Source: Phoebastria nigripes
Taxonomy: Eukaryota > Chordata > Aves > Procellariiformes > Diomedeidae
Assembly: GCA_035582835.1 (NCBI GenBank)
Contig: JAYKAV010003355.1
Coordinates: forward strand, 100,040 to 164,039
DNA: 64,000 nucleotides
Direction: 5' to 3'
The position numbers were made by a program, and so were the translations under genes. The notes beneath the pieces were generated by a model. It was given only the letters and a program-made list of their open reading frames with translations. It did not search any database and had not been told where the DNA came from. This document shows positions 24,875 to 36,110 of the stretch, piece after piece (the stretch's first letter is position 1; every line of letters starts with the position of its first letter).

Positions 24875-25085
24875 ATAGAGTGGTTGAAACTGTGGGTAGA
24901 AGGGACTGTGGAAGTCTCTAGTCCAACCTCCTAATCAGAGCAAGACTGTCACCAACACTGAATCAGGTCAGCTCTGACTTTATCTAGCCAAGTCTCAGAA
25001 ACGTCCAGGTGACATTTGCTTATGAGACCATTGGGCCCATCACCATGCTGTGAAACGCCTGCTCCTCAATGGTTCCCATTCATCA
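24875..25085 (-). repeat. CR1 LINE 3' fragment, old
   Basis: The plus strand reads GTAGAAGGGACTGTGGAAGT, CTAGTCCAACCTCCTAATCA, GAGCAAGACTGTCACC, then AGGTCAGCTCTGACTTTATC and CTAGCCAAGTCTCAGAAACG. These correspond to the CR1 3' region read in reverse (GGAAGGGACCTCTGGAGGTC, CTAGTCCAACCTCCTGCTCA, GAGCAGGGTCACC, then the block around TTATCCAGCCAAGTCTTGAA). It is 5'-truncated, as is usual for CR1, and too diverged to hold coding sequence. The region after 25085 is not recognisable. Confidence 0.85.
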
Positions 25086-26968
25086 CACATACTCCTGCAA
25101 GCAGTATGTATTGGGGACAGGATTAGAAGCAATGTTTACTGCTGCAAGAAGTTTATACTGATTATATACTGAGAAGTATATAGTGAGACTACGTGCACAC
25201 TGCTGTAAATTCAGTGCACTTCTGAATGTTACTAACTTTGAGTATTATTACCAACTTGTTATTTCATAAATGTGCAAACTTGCTGCTATGAAATTGAATT
25301 TGTATGTTACTGTAATGTGTAGAAAGACCCAGTCAAAAATCACAGTAAAGATCATCTTAGTAGTATACAGTCACCACCCTGTTACCATATTGTTATGTAG
25401 TGTCACTCAGAATTTCTCTGAGCCTTTCACTCCAAAGATGTCATCCTCTGATCAAAAGGAGATTGTGCTCAATTGTTTAGCTGTGCACCGCATGAGACAC
25501 GTGGACTGTTCTCACTACAGCCAATAGAAGGGATTGAGCCATGTACATCAACACTTAATTGGAATATTCTTGTTATTTCAATCCAGTGTTTGTAAACAGG
25601 AAATCGATAATAAATTTCATTAGTAAGATGAAAGCAGGAAGGGGGAAAAAAAAAANCAAACCAAAAACAAGTGTCACACAGGTAAGGACTGAAAGAAGAA
25701 AGGAGAAGCTTGATGTCTGCCTTTTTGGGAAGAGATTCTGTATCTCGGATTGCATGGCATGTTCTGCTCCCTGCATTTCCCATAAGCATCTCTTGAAACA
25801 CTCAGGAGTTGTCAGCGCTTGACCAGGAACTACAATTACTTGTATCCTACCTGTTTTCATACTCTCCTGAAGAGATTTCAAAAATCTACTTTAAAGAAAA
25901 ACTATCAAATATAACTCCTGTCTAGCTGGCTTGTTTCAGTTTTTTCATGGATTAAGTAATTTATTTATGTAGTGTATATTTTGTTCAAAATACTATTGAA
26001 AGGCACATATTGCTGAAGAGAAAGTGAGCCATAGACAAGCTTTTAGCAATGAATCAGCTGCCTTTACAGCCTGAAGGCTTTTACAATGTAATGTAGATAT
26101 GGCAAAGATAAGAAAAATGCAGATGTTNGCTGGAACTGGGACAACATGAAAGAAGAGTTGCAAAGAGGGAAAGATGTGTATGACAGAACCATAAGGAGCT
26201 TGTTTCCTCAAGTTCTAGAGGAAAACTAAACAAACAAACAAAAGACCAGTAAGTACTGCTATTTCTAAGGGGTTTTAAGCCTTTAACAGCATGGAGAACA
26301 AGTGTTTAAGAGAGCTAGTTTTACAACTGCTTCCTTACCAGTTCTTTGGCTCTCATTGTGTCATTTGCCTCTAGGATTAGTATTTTGCACATCAGGATAG
26401 GAGATTTAATGGTGAATGAAACTAGAAATAAAAAGAAATAACAGTTATGCAGAATGACAGTTACGCTACGAATGCAAAGAAATAACAGTTAATGCCATCT
26501 TTCTTGGCAAGTTGACACCTGTATTCTTGATATTTGTGATGTAGGGTAGTGATGCTTGGAGATGATTAAGGGATTTTTCACCCTTTTTATAAGACAAAAG
26601 ACAAAGACTGAAGTGTTTAATTTCATAGTCCTCTCATCTCTGCTGTTGGTGACAATACCACAAGAACATAATTATTTCCATGAATGTAGTCCTTTAGGTG
26701 TCTCCCAGTAATCTCAACAGGAAGGCGACAGTGCTTGAGTCTTGAAGCTCAGACTTATAATTTCTTGTAACTAATCTCCAAGCTGCTAAAAAAGTACTTT
26801 TACTAAACTTTAGTCACATTAACTTTGAGGAAGTCTGATTTCACATGTGAGTTGGGGACAGAGTTGAGTAGCCTGACAGCACTGGAGAATTAGAGGAATT
26901 GTAGGATAGGCAAGGAAAATGCTGCAATAAAGCTGATTTCCTCCAAACTCCCATTTTCCCGTGCCAGT
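25086..26968. other. Noncoding DNA, no gene recognised
   Basis: Short ORFs on both strands at 25270-25881 overlap in opposing directions and cross an A run with an N at 25656. No exon or repeat was recognised. A short (CAAA)n run lies near 26227-26243 and an N at 26128. Confidence 0.55.
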
Positions 26969-28235
26969 TAGAATAGAATAGAATATTATCAGTTGGAAGG
27001 GACCTACAACGATCACCTACTCCAACTGCCTGACCACTTCAGGGCTGACCAAAAGTTAAAGCATGTTATTAAGGGCATTGTCCAAATGCCTCTTAAACAC
27101 TCAGGCATGAGGCCTGTCAACCATGTCTCTAGGAAGCCTGTTCCAGTGTTTGACCACCGTCTCAGTAAAGAAATGCTTCCTAATGTCCAGTCTGAACCTC
27201 CCCTGGCACAGCTTTGCGCCATTCCCACATGTCCTATCACTGGATACCAGGGAGAAGAGATCAGCACCTCCCTCTCCGCTTCCCCTCCTCAGGAAGCTGT
27301 AGAGAGCAATGAGGTCACCNCTCAGCCTACTTTTCTCCAAACTAGACAACCCCAAAGTCCTTAGCCACTCCCCATAGGACATGCCTTCCAGCCCTTTCAC
27401 CAGCTTTGTTGCCCTCCTCTGGACACGTTCAAGGACCTTCACATCCTTCTCAAATTGTGGGGCCCAGAACTGCATACAGTACTCAAGGTGAGGCTGCACC
27501 AACGCTAAATACAGAGGGATAATCACCTCTTCTGACCGGCTGGTTATGCTGTGTTTGATGCACCCCAGGATGCGGTTTGCCCTCTTGGCTGCCAGGGCAC
27601 ACTGCTGAATCAGGTTGAGCCTGCTGTCGACCACCACCCCCAGGTCCCTTTCTGCAGGGCTGCTCTCCAGCCACTCCTCTCCCAATTTATACTTGTGCCC
27701 GGTGTTACTCCATCCTAGGTGAAGAATCTGGCATTTGTTCTTGTTAAATTTCCCGCCATTAATGATTGCCCAATGCTCCAATCTATCTAGATCCCTCTGC
27801 AAGGCCTCTTGTCCCTCAAGAGAGTCAACAGCACCTCCCAGTTTGGCATCATCAGCAAACTTGCTAATGGTGCATTCAACTCCTGCANCCAGATCNTTGA
27901 TAAATGTATTGAACAGAACTGGCCCTAGAATTGAGCCTTGAGGAACACGGCTGGTGACTGGTCACCAGCCAGATGTAGCCCCATTCACTACAACCCTTTG
28001 AGCCCTGCTGTTCAGCCAGTTCTTCACCCAGCGCACTGCCTACCGGCTCATCCCACAGTTGGACAACTTGTCCAGAAGGATGCTGTGAGGGACAGTATCC
28101 AAAGCCTTACTAAAATCCAGAAAAACTCCATCCACCGCCTTCCCTTCATCCACTAGGTGGGTGATACACCTCAAGAGATTAATAAGCAGGTTGAATGTCT
28201 CTGAAGCTTGTTCTCAGAGCTGTGCTGGTGATTAG
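26969..28235 (-). mobile_element. CR1 LINE, 5'-truncated copy with RT remnant
   Basis: A non-LTR retrotransposon copy of about 1.2 kb on the minus strand, 5'-truncated. Its 3' end (left side) carries a pentamer tail, GAATAGAATAGAATATT at 26971-26987, next to the CR1 3'-UTR block TTGGAAGGGACCTACAACGA. Reading leftwards from 28160 come RT blocks GVFLDFSKALDTVPHSILL, PQGSILGPVLFN, the catalytic-type motif FADD (27859-27848), then the long conserved C-terminal domain. To the right of 28160 the similarity becomes weak, so the 28235 limit is approximate. N bases lie at 27320, 27888 and 27896. Confidence 0.96.
27078..28157 (-). pseudogene. CR1 ORF2 reverse transcriptase, C-terminal half, broken
   Basis: The frame encodes the back half of the CR1 reverse transcriptase, which in an intact element copies its own RNA at a nicked target site. 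The longest open part is 27101-27802 (233 codons). It includes NGGKFNKNKCQILHLGWSN, the block ERDLGVVVDSRLN, KRANRILGCIKHSI, EYCMQFWAPQFEKD and the C-terminal [10 protein letters not shown] with [13 protein letters not shown]. Upstream, in the same frame, FADDAKLGGAVDSL and the PQGSILG block are present. In-frame stops interrupt it after GMSR (about 28050), after TSGW before PVTSRV, and near the end between PHA and VFKRHLD. The N-terminal half and endonuclease are missing, so it cannot be active. Confidence 0.93.
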
Positions 28236-29735
28236 AGCTGGTAGTGTCTTCATGCTGTGGATATTTCAGTGCTGGGACCTGAACAGATGCTAATTAAGGT
28301 ACATTGAAGAGACTGTCAGCCGTGCAATTATTATGTGACCATTTGTGGTTTTCTTTTGTCTAACAGTTGCTGGCATCTTTCCATCTCTGGTTCTTAGGGA
28401 CACATCTTAAGAGAGTGTGATATTGTTCCTCTTTTGCTCTGCTCTTACAGGCCTTGCAAAAGCATACTATTTAAAACATCCTATTCTGTTAGCAGAGGAT
28501 GTGGACTGTTGCATGAGTTTATCCTTTTCCTCCCTTTTTTAATTGTACTAAAGTGTACTACTTTTTTATTTGTGCTGTTGCCAGCTGGGAGGAATAGGGC
28601 AGCCATCATCCTCTGTTCTTTTAAGCAAAGAGTAGGAGGTGCAAATGGAGCCACTGGATCTTTCTTTTAAAAAAAAAAAAATATACTTTCAGACCACATC
28701 ATTTTGGAAAGCGACAGATGAGAAAATGAACAGTCATAGCGACTTAATCTTACCGTGATACAAAACTAGGTGGCTTCAAGGGGAGTTACAGATGTACAGA
28801 AGCCAAGAGAGATAGCAATTAAATATTTAATAGGTTACATCTAGTGCAATCAGTCAGAAGAATCAAGGACAGAAGAAAATCCATGGCAGTGACTGATGGC
28901 AGATGATTGTTCGCACATTGGAGGAATATCTTAGCTTTTGTGGTTTTTTTCTGAAGTCTCCTTGATGACAAAGATAATTGGAAAAATATTATTCTATTTT
29001 GCTGAAGCTTAATTACTTTCAGAATTGCATCAAGAAATCCTTCCCCCCCCACACACATTAGCAGCAGAGAGGACGGAAGGATGGAAAGGGAGGTAGATGT
29101 AAGGAAAAGGAAATGTAGTCTACAGGCATTGTACTGCCGCTTTGGCTGACCTACTTGCCCACATGTTGTCATCCAAACTTGATTGTCAAGATAAAAGGAT
29201 ATTACTTTTGGTATCCCAGTACATCTATGCCTGGAAGTAATATCATCATCTCTCTGAATTCAGTTAAAGGAATTTTCTTCACTTCCTGCCCTGAATTACT
29301 GCATGTTGTGTTGCAGTCTATTGAAAAACTATCACATATTACCCATGAGATGCCTGAATTTCAGTGATGGACTCTTGTATCTGTAGCATGCAAAAATCTG
29401 AGGGGTTGGGGAGTGAAAAGAGCTACAATGCTGCACATGCTAATAGTGTTTATGTACTGATAGTGAAGTAGAAAACTTTAGCCAAATAGTTTCCTTTTTG
29501 GAGCAGGATGGTAAAATTGAACTCCCATGGCAGAATAATCTTGGCTTTTTGCTAACATCTTATACAGTATTCTGTACATTCAGAATTTAATACAGTTTAT
29601 TGTCATAGTGGATGGGAGACTTACAAAGGTTAAGCAGGTCAAGTAATCAGCTTATGTCCTGTTTCTGCTAGCAGGACATAGTAATTAGCTGTGTTCTTTG
29701 TTTTTTGGGATGTCAGAGAAGACAAAGTTATATAT
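28236..29735. other. Noncoding DNA, no gene recognised
   Basis: No repeat or gene recognised. An A run occupies about 28669-28681. The 117-codon minus-strand frame at 28819-29172 has no motif. Confidence 0.55.
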
Positions 29736-30330
29736 AAAAGAAAAACATAATAAAATAGTAGAAAGTGGCATTGAAAGTGGAGGAATGGAATAGAGCAGTA
29801 ATAGTGTCAGGTATGAGATAGAATAAATGGGACAAGCTGAGGAACTCTAGAGGTGAAACACTTGCAGGGGTGTGGGTTGTTTTGTTTGTTTTTCCAGAAA
29901 GAAAGGAGAACTTGGCAGAGGAACTTCACGAGATAATATGGTTAGGATAGGGCCCACAAAGATAATCTTGGGAAAAGCATTTTGTATTGCTCTGGAAAAG
30001 ACCAGGGAAGGAAAGAAAAGAAAGAAAAAAGAAAGAAAAAAAAAAAAAAAGGAGAGAAAGAAAGAGATCAGAAAAGCTGGAGGGGAAGGGGTTGTATTAA
30101 CTGAGAAGGAAAGGCAATTTTAATAGTAGTCCAAAGGGAAGCAGGGGGACTATTTCCAAAGGAGAATTAGAGAAGGAAGCATCCCAACTTAGGCATAGCC
30201 AGAGAGAGTAGAAGGAACACTTCCTTCTCATTGTTACAATCCTATAAGTGATAGGAAAGGATGTAGGAAGAAGTCTTTAGTGATAGTGAAAGGAAAGATT
30301 TGGGGAGGTAAGTTGAGGAGCTCCATTTCA
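29736..30330 (+). other. Purine-rich strand-asymmetric block
   Basis: For almost 600 bp the plus strand is dominated by A and G, with repeated GGAA, GAGA and AAAG words. It encloses the (GAAA)n tract at 30006-30066. The 83-codon lysine-rich frame at 29872-30123 is a translation of this composition and not a gene. Base counts were judged by eye. Confidence 0.7.
30006..30066 (+). repeat. (GAAA)n / A-rich microsatellite
   Basis: Imperfect tetranucleotide GAAA and GGAA units flank a 14-A run in the middle (about 30036-30050). It is likely length-polymorphic and prone to assembly error. Confidence 0.9.
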
Positions 30331-33300
30331 GACATATTAACATTTGAATAGACAGTCCAGAAACCTTTTGCCCGGAGATCTGCAAGAAGGCTAAACATTG
30401 TGTACAAGCTGGCCAGAAGGCTAGACTGAGGTCAGGTTGAAATGTAAGTAGGCAAGATCTAGTAGAAACATAGGTTTGAATCAGTATAAATAATGTAAAA
30501 AACTGAGGCAGAATCTGTTACAAGAAGAGACTGGACTGAAGGCATTACATTTTCACCAATACACAGCTCTTCTCTCTTCTTTGATATTCCAGCCAACAGC
30601 ACCGTTGATGCCTTAATGGAACATCCTTCTCATACAGCATACACAACAATTGATCTTTCTGCTCTCTAATTTATTAATTATAAGTATTTATGAATTATTT
30701 ATTATTTAGTTAAAAAAATATGCTTGTTTAGAGCAGCTGATGAGGTGCTGAGTTATGATAGTGCCATTAATGAACAAATCATAAAACAGAAATTTTAATG
30801 TGCTGAATACTGAACAGGGAAATTTAACTATTAGAGTCACTTCAAATAGCTATTAGGCATTTACAAGAAAAGAATTTACATAATTCAAATTATAAGTTCT
30901 TGTGGTGTTTACAAAGGTATATGTTAGAAAAAAGTTAAGGGAGTACAGTGGCGAGATAACCATGTGTCCAGCAGATGCTTTTCAATCTCATGTCAGTCTA
31001 ATACCTACCTAATGTCAGACTTACGTACAACTACGCTGTCATGGTATTTGAGATGTGTTGTTTCCTGTTCCAAGAGCAAGGGTGTCATCCTTCAGAAAGC
31101 TCTGTCTACTAACAGCCTGTAAATGTTGACTGTTAACTTGGCAATTGACTTCTCTGAAGAATGCAAACACTGAAGAAAAATTGATTGGAGTAGATGAAGT
31201 AGATTTAACCATGAGGAATGGATCAAGGGTGCAAACACAGTGTCACGCTTTCATTTTCATTTCAGAGGGGAATGTCCTCTCCTCTGGTCCTTGGATGCAT
31301 TAAAAGGTGGAATAGAGTTTTGAGCAAGTCAGTGTTGTTTTGATGTTTGAATACTCAATACCAAACGATACCAAAGGGGAGACACTTGTAAAAGGGAGAG
31401 AACTGGACCATGTGTAACTACATCAAGTCCTTTCTGCTTCTAGAACCTGTGCTGCTGTTAATCAAACCATGCTTTGAGAAATAACAAGAAACAAACTAGA
31501 GGCATGTCACAGGACTGGCTTAGTACTGTGTCTCTGAAAGACCTAGAAGATAGTAAAGGGCATGATATGTTGCTAGAGGTGCTACCACTCCTTTCTGAAG
31601 GGAATGATGGTACTTCAGTGAGTCACAGGCCCTTTGCTGCTGATGGGAATGATCTTTTAGCTCCAGTGGGAAGGGAGAGGCAAGTCTGAAGTTTACTCAT
31701 GTTTTGACCCAGAAGGTCTAAATAGCCAATGTGCAAAGTGACAAGCCAGTAGGTCCCAGATAGCCATGACTATGTTACCATAAAACTGAGGAGCAGGGTC
31801 AAAGCCAAAGATGATCTAGTAACACCCCCCAGTGGAAACAACTAAGAGGAGATGAAAGATGTTTCACCTGTCCCGAGCTATGGATTTTTGCCTGTGTTTT
31901 GGTGGTGTTCAGTGTTACAACAGTGATTGCAACAAGCCAGAAAGGAGCAGAATGTCATGGCAGCACTAATCAAGGAAGACTATTTTTATCAAGTTTTTCA
32001 TGCCATGTAATAACACTGCCAAGGGAAAAGCAACTTTAATTCCAAAGGGAAAGCTGCTGTCCCAGTCAGCTGAAAAGGAGTATACAAGCAGGTAGCTGGT
32101 GAAAGAAGGCAGTAACGAAATAAGTGCCTTGCTGCTTCATCCATTCAATTACTGTATTTGGCTATTATTTTCAATTTACACTGCCATGAATGCAATAGTT
32201 CTTACACTTTCTCTTTGTTGCTCTTAGCAACCTCAAACAGAATCTAATACTATGGTAGCTTCCAAGCATTTCCTCCGAATTCTCTGTATTCCTATTTTTC
32301 ATGTGTAGTTTTGGGTTTAATAATCTTTTTGCCACATGGAAAAGCTTAACTTAAAAACATATGGTCAGTTTTGGATCTTGCTTCATACCTCCTGCCATAC
32401 AAAGCATGCACTGCATTCAGAATTTGCTCCAGTGTAACCAAGATTGGTGTCTAACCAAGAGCATTCAAAGAATATTCAAAAGGGGAAAAAAAAAAAAACC
32501 CACCCATCCTCTTTATATAGATGGTGGTGCATTCAGATAAAACTTGTGAAAATCATTCTTACAAACAGTCCTTAATTCTACTACCTTCTGTTCTCTTAGG
32601 ATACTCAGTCCTTGATTTCTTTTAGTCCTTTTCTTTTAGTCAAATAAGATGAAGGCCATTGAGGGCGAGGTGAATAAGGGTGCATTTACTGTGGTAAGGG
32701 GATCAATTGTGTGTAAATAGCTGTTGTGGTTCTTAACAACAAGGATTAGCTGTGAGGCAGGAATGTGGCAGCTTCCCATCTCTGGTAATAAGTATTACTA
32801 CAAGCGTGGGATGGATGACGAGTGGAACTTTGATTGATAGATTTAATGATGAAATTCTGCAGTTTACAAGGAAGTATTTTAAGCTCAGTCATCATTCCTC
32901 AGCGCTCTCTCAAGAACCTACCGAAGAGGCAATGGTACACTTTAAAAGTATGATTCCAACTGCTCAGAAAGCAGCAGCTTCTTTTTATTTCCCCTTCAGC
33001 AGCTGCAATGTTTATATGCAGAGATAAAGCCATTGTGTCACATAAGCAAAGGACTTTTATAGAAATGCACTTCAGCAGCATCTCATCACAAGCAGTGCAG
33101 CTTTAGCTGCATTTCACAGCTGATGTATGAATGTCTGTGATTCCAAGTGAATAAAGCACATACCATAGGCTACTCCCTCTGCTCTGCCAGTCCATACTGC
33201 CTTTTAACCCTGCTTCCTCCTCAGCTCTATCACAGGTTGATCTTTGCCAGCTGCTCTACCAGCTCAATCAACTATTTCCTGCAGGCTGTCTGCAAGGTAC

Positions 33301-33423
33301 TGTTCCCTAGTTCTCCCTTTTTTGGCATTATTAAATGCCATTTCCACTTTGTTAACCACTCTTCATCCTATACCATGCTGTGGATCATACGCCACTCTAA
33401 CTGCTGACCTACCTACACTAGAG
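30331..33423. other. Noncoding DNA, unique-looking
   Basis: No gene or classifiable repeat. 30650-30910 is rich in homeodomain-like cores (see findings). An A run lies near 32484-32498. ORFs such as 31474-31689 and 32752-33027 have no recognised motif. Confidence 0.55.
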
Positions 33424-35060
33424 CAGTGATCTCCAAACTTTTTTGATCTCACATCCTTATAAGTAAAAAGTTTTTGAGCTTGCACCCCCTATATATGTGT
33501 ATTTATTCATAAGTCATATACATGTACTAATATATTCTGTGTATTATAAAATGTACACAAAAAATAGAAATTAAAAAAGGATGAGATGAACATGACGAAC
33601 AATATTTTAAAATAATTATTTTATTTTATTTATTTACAGAACAGTAAACCTTTTTGCACTCATTCTTAAATTGTCACCTTTACTTTGAAGGGACAGATTA
33701 AATGTGTTTATTTTTTTGAACGTATCTGCTAGGCAGCATATTATTGACAGTCACTTGTCATCCCAGAAAACGTCAGCAAATTTGGAACACTTGTCTTTTC
33801 GTAAAAGAAAAATACGTAACTCATCCTTAAGTTGGACAGCTTTTTTAAGCACTTTGCCACAAGATAACCAGCGAACTTTGTGGATTTTCACAGTAACTCC
33901 CCACCCCATCTCATTACAAAGTGTTGTAAAGATTCTGCTGTTTTAAAGTCTTGTTTTTAAAAAATGAGGCATATCAATGACATCCTGTAGCACTTAGAGC
34001 ACTTCTGGCTCCAACTTCTTTGCTGCAATAGCTTGCCTATGAGTGATGCGGTGAATGAATTTCATGTGTGGTGCTATCTCTGCAACCTTACCCTGGAATC
34101 CATTTTTTTTTTTTTTATTCCAGTCAAAGCATCAGCTCCATGAGTGATTACACTTGCACAGTTTTTCCATAAAACATTGGTTTTATTAACAAAATCATTT
34201 ACTGTTGAAAATATATATTATCTGGTATATCTTTCCTTTAGTGGCTCATAATAAAAACAGTTCTACCTGTATTTCATTATTGAAACAGAATCTAGCAAAT
34301 ACCATAAGCTGAGACATGTTAGAAACATCTGTACTTTCACCCAACTGCAGAGCAAACCTCCCATACTGCGTAATTTGTTTGAATACTTGTTTCTTCAAAT
34401 CTTCAGCAATGTTTCCTATGCATCTTCCAACAGTATTTGCTGACAAAGGAAAGCATTTTAGTTTGTTGCCGTGCTGTTTTCCATGTATTATTCCAGCCAT
34501 TTTTACCATGGTAGGAGGAACAACTGTTTCCCCAGTGTTATGTAGCTTTTTTCTTTTGCTTTTAAGAAAGAAACCTCTTACCGCTAAACAGTTATCATTA
34601 AGTCTTGTAAAGTGCTGGTTTGAATATTGCATGAGTTTAAACCGCTGAAAAAATTTTAGAAGTTTGTCTTCATGTTCTGGATGCTTAGTTTTTAAATGTC
34701 TTGCTAATTGTGGTGGCTTCATACTATCATTAATATCAGTTAATATCTCCAGGCACAGTATACATTTAGGGCAAGGTTCATTGTTAAGACCATGGATGAA
34801 AATCCGTATTTCAAATAATATTCTTGATAATTTCAAATTTTTTTTGCTTAGTTCTTGTCATATCTGATTAGATTGTCACTGTTTTTACCTTGTAATGTGG
34901 CTGATTAAGAGTTCACACTAGGAGTAGGGCAAGTGTCAGCTCTGCCATTTTCTTGTGGTTCACTTGTGCTCACATTATCAATCTTATCCTCAGTCTGTGG
35001 TTTCTTTGCAGGAATTTTTTTAAGCCACTTGTCCATTTTGTGAAGGTTAGTTTAGTTAAG
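33424..35060 (-). mobile_element. hAT (Charlie/ZBED-like) DNA transposon remnant
   Basis: A cut-and-paste transposon copy lying on the minus strand. Its 3' end starts at 33424 with CAGTGATCTCCAAACTTTTT, the typical CAGngntCnCCAAACTTTT hAT terminus, followed by a subterminal pair of TTTTTGAGCTTGCACCCCCT-like units. The bases just outside (33416-33423, CACTAGAG) resemble the hAT target preference around CTCTAGA. No matching 8-bp duplication or clear terminus was found on the right. Minus-strand material resembling a hAT 5' leader continues to perhaps 35250, so the right limit is uncertain. A 14-T run lies inside at 34103-34116. Confidence 0.9.
33680..35036 (-). pseudogene. hAT transposase pseudogene
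   Basis: The frame encodes a transposase of the hAT group that also gave rise to vertebrate ZBED5, SCAND3 and FAM200 proteins. It starts at an ATG at 35036 (MDKWLKKIPAKKP), stops after 43 codons at 34905, and re-emerges in other frames. The open part at 34246-34836 has a BED-type finger (CPKCILCLEIL then QLARHLKTKHPEH, about residues 22-54) and FALQLGESTDVSN. Shifted frames then give CASVITHGADALTG (about 34120), HMKFIHRITHRQAIAAKKLE (about 34050), KVRWLSCGKVLKKAVQLKDE (about 33860) and LADTF (about 33720). There are at least two frameshifts plus a stop. The C-terminal hATC dimerisation region is absent. It is not functional. Confidence 0.92.
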
Positions 35061-35529
35061 ATTAGATAATATAATCCATAAATCCACCTAACCAGGCACA
35101 AGAAAGCTGCAATATTTCAAAATATGCTGAAAGTGAATGAACAAGTAAGGGTGTCTCTTTGAACCCCTCCACACTGTGCAGCCTCCANTCTTCCCCCAGG
35201 ACACCTCACGGGCCATATGTGATGTGGGACCCTCTGACATACTGGCAGTAACTTATATATATAGTTACAGATACTGCCTAAGAACCCTTGCCTGAACAAC
35301 AACAGATGACAAATAATATAACTATGAAATAAATGCCAATTGATGCTGCAAAGCTTTCAACTTATAGCAATCATTCCAGTGCTTATTGATTAATGGTGTG
35401 TTTTCCCAGACCAGACTTCTCAGTATTTGTCATGTCAATTAATGAAGTATTCTCTTAGTACAAGGAACAAATAGATCTTTTAGAGGAGTATTTGCTGACC
35501 TTGTGGGTGAAGGTAAAAGTACTCAGTAA
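35061..35529. other. Possible hAT 5' flank, then noncoding DNA
   Basis: Up to about 35250 the minus strand has TATGGCCCGTGAGG- and GGGTCCCACATC-like words resembling the subterminal GGCC-rich part of Charlie-type elements, so the transposon may extend here. The rest is not recognised. An N lies at 35188. Confidence 0.35.
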
Positions 35530-36110
35530 AGTATGTGTTTTATTCCNGCAAGGTTTTGGGCCCCTTGGACTGGCTAGATGTTCTGCACCAGGGAAGGGGG
35601 GTGAGGTCGGAGAAGGAGGGCTCTTTCTGGATCTCAGTAAGAAGGCCAGACAACAAACAGCTTAATAAAATAGCCATTTCAATAAGATATAGTAAAAAGG
35701 GCAATATAGATAGCGAGTAAATCTTACATTCCTCCAGCTCCTGGGAACCCTGTTTTCGTGCAGCACTAGGTGGACCCCAGATGCATTTTCCCACAGCACG
35801 TTGCACAGATCCTGTGTGTGGAGAGGTTCCTGTCTCCCTCCTGTGCTGTGGTGCTCTTATTTTGTGTAGCAAACGGAATCACGTATCTTCTCCTGACCGG
35901 TTGGGAGGTTATCTCTGTTATAACACCCACCAGTGTGCAGCACAGGCTGGCACAGGGCACTCCAGCAGGTTCCCATGCAGTGCTGCTACTGCTAACGTAC
36001 AGGCTTCTCAAGCCCCAAGTACAAGGCCCAACAGAGCAGACATGGCCTGGTCAAGATCACTAACTCCCCAAATACAACATCTGCAAGGCTCCCAGTACAC
36101 TAGGTAAGAG
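35530..36110. other. Less A+T-rich patch with opposing ORFs, unidentified
   Basis: Compared with its surroundings this roughly 580-bp patch is less A+T-rich, and open frames overlap on both strands (35540-35872 minus, 35766-36011 minus, 35770-36063 plus, 35781-36107 plus). None has a recognisable motif. The TTAATAAAATAGCC stretch near 35660 resembles an LTR-type poly(A) region, but I found no TG...CA borders or target duplication. A GTAAGA donor-like site follows at 36104. It may be an unclassified repeat. An N lies at 35547. Confidence 0.35.

Noticed and set aside
26993..27364. 123-codon plus-strand ORF and the other plus-strand frames up to 28156
   Set aside because: They are antisense shadows of the CR1 reverse transcriptase.
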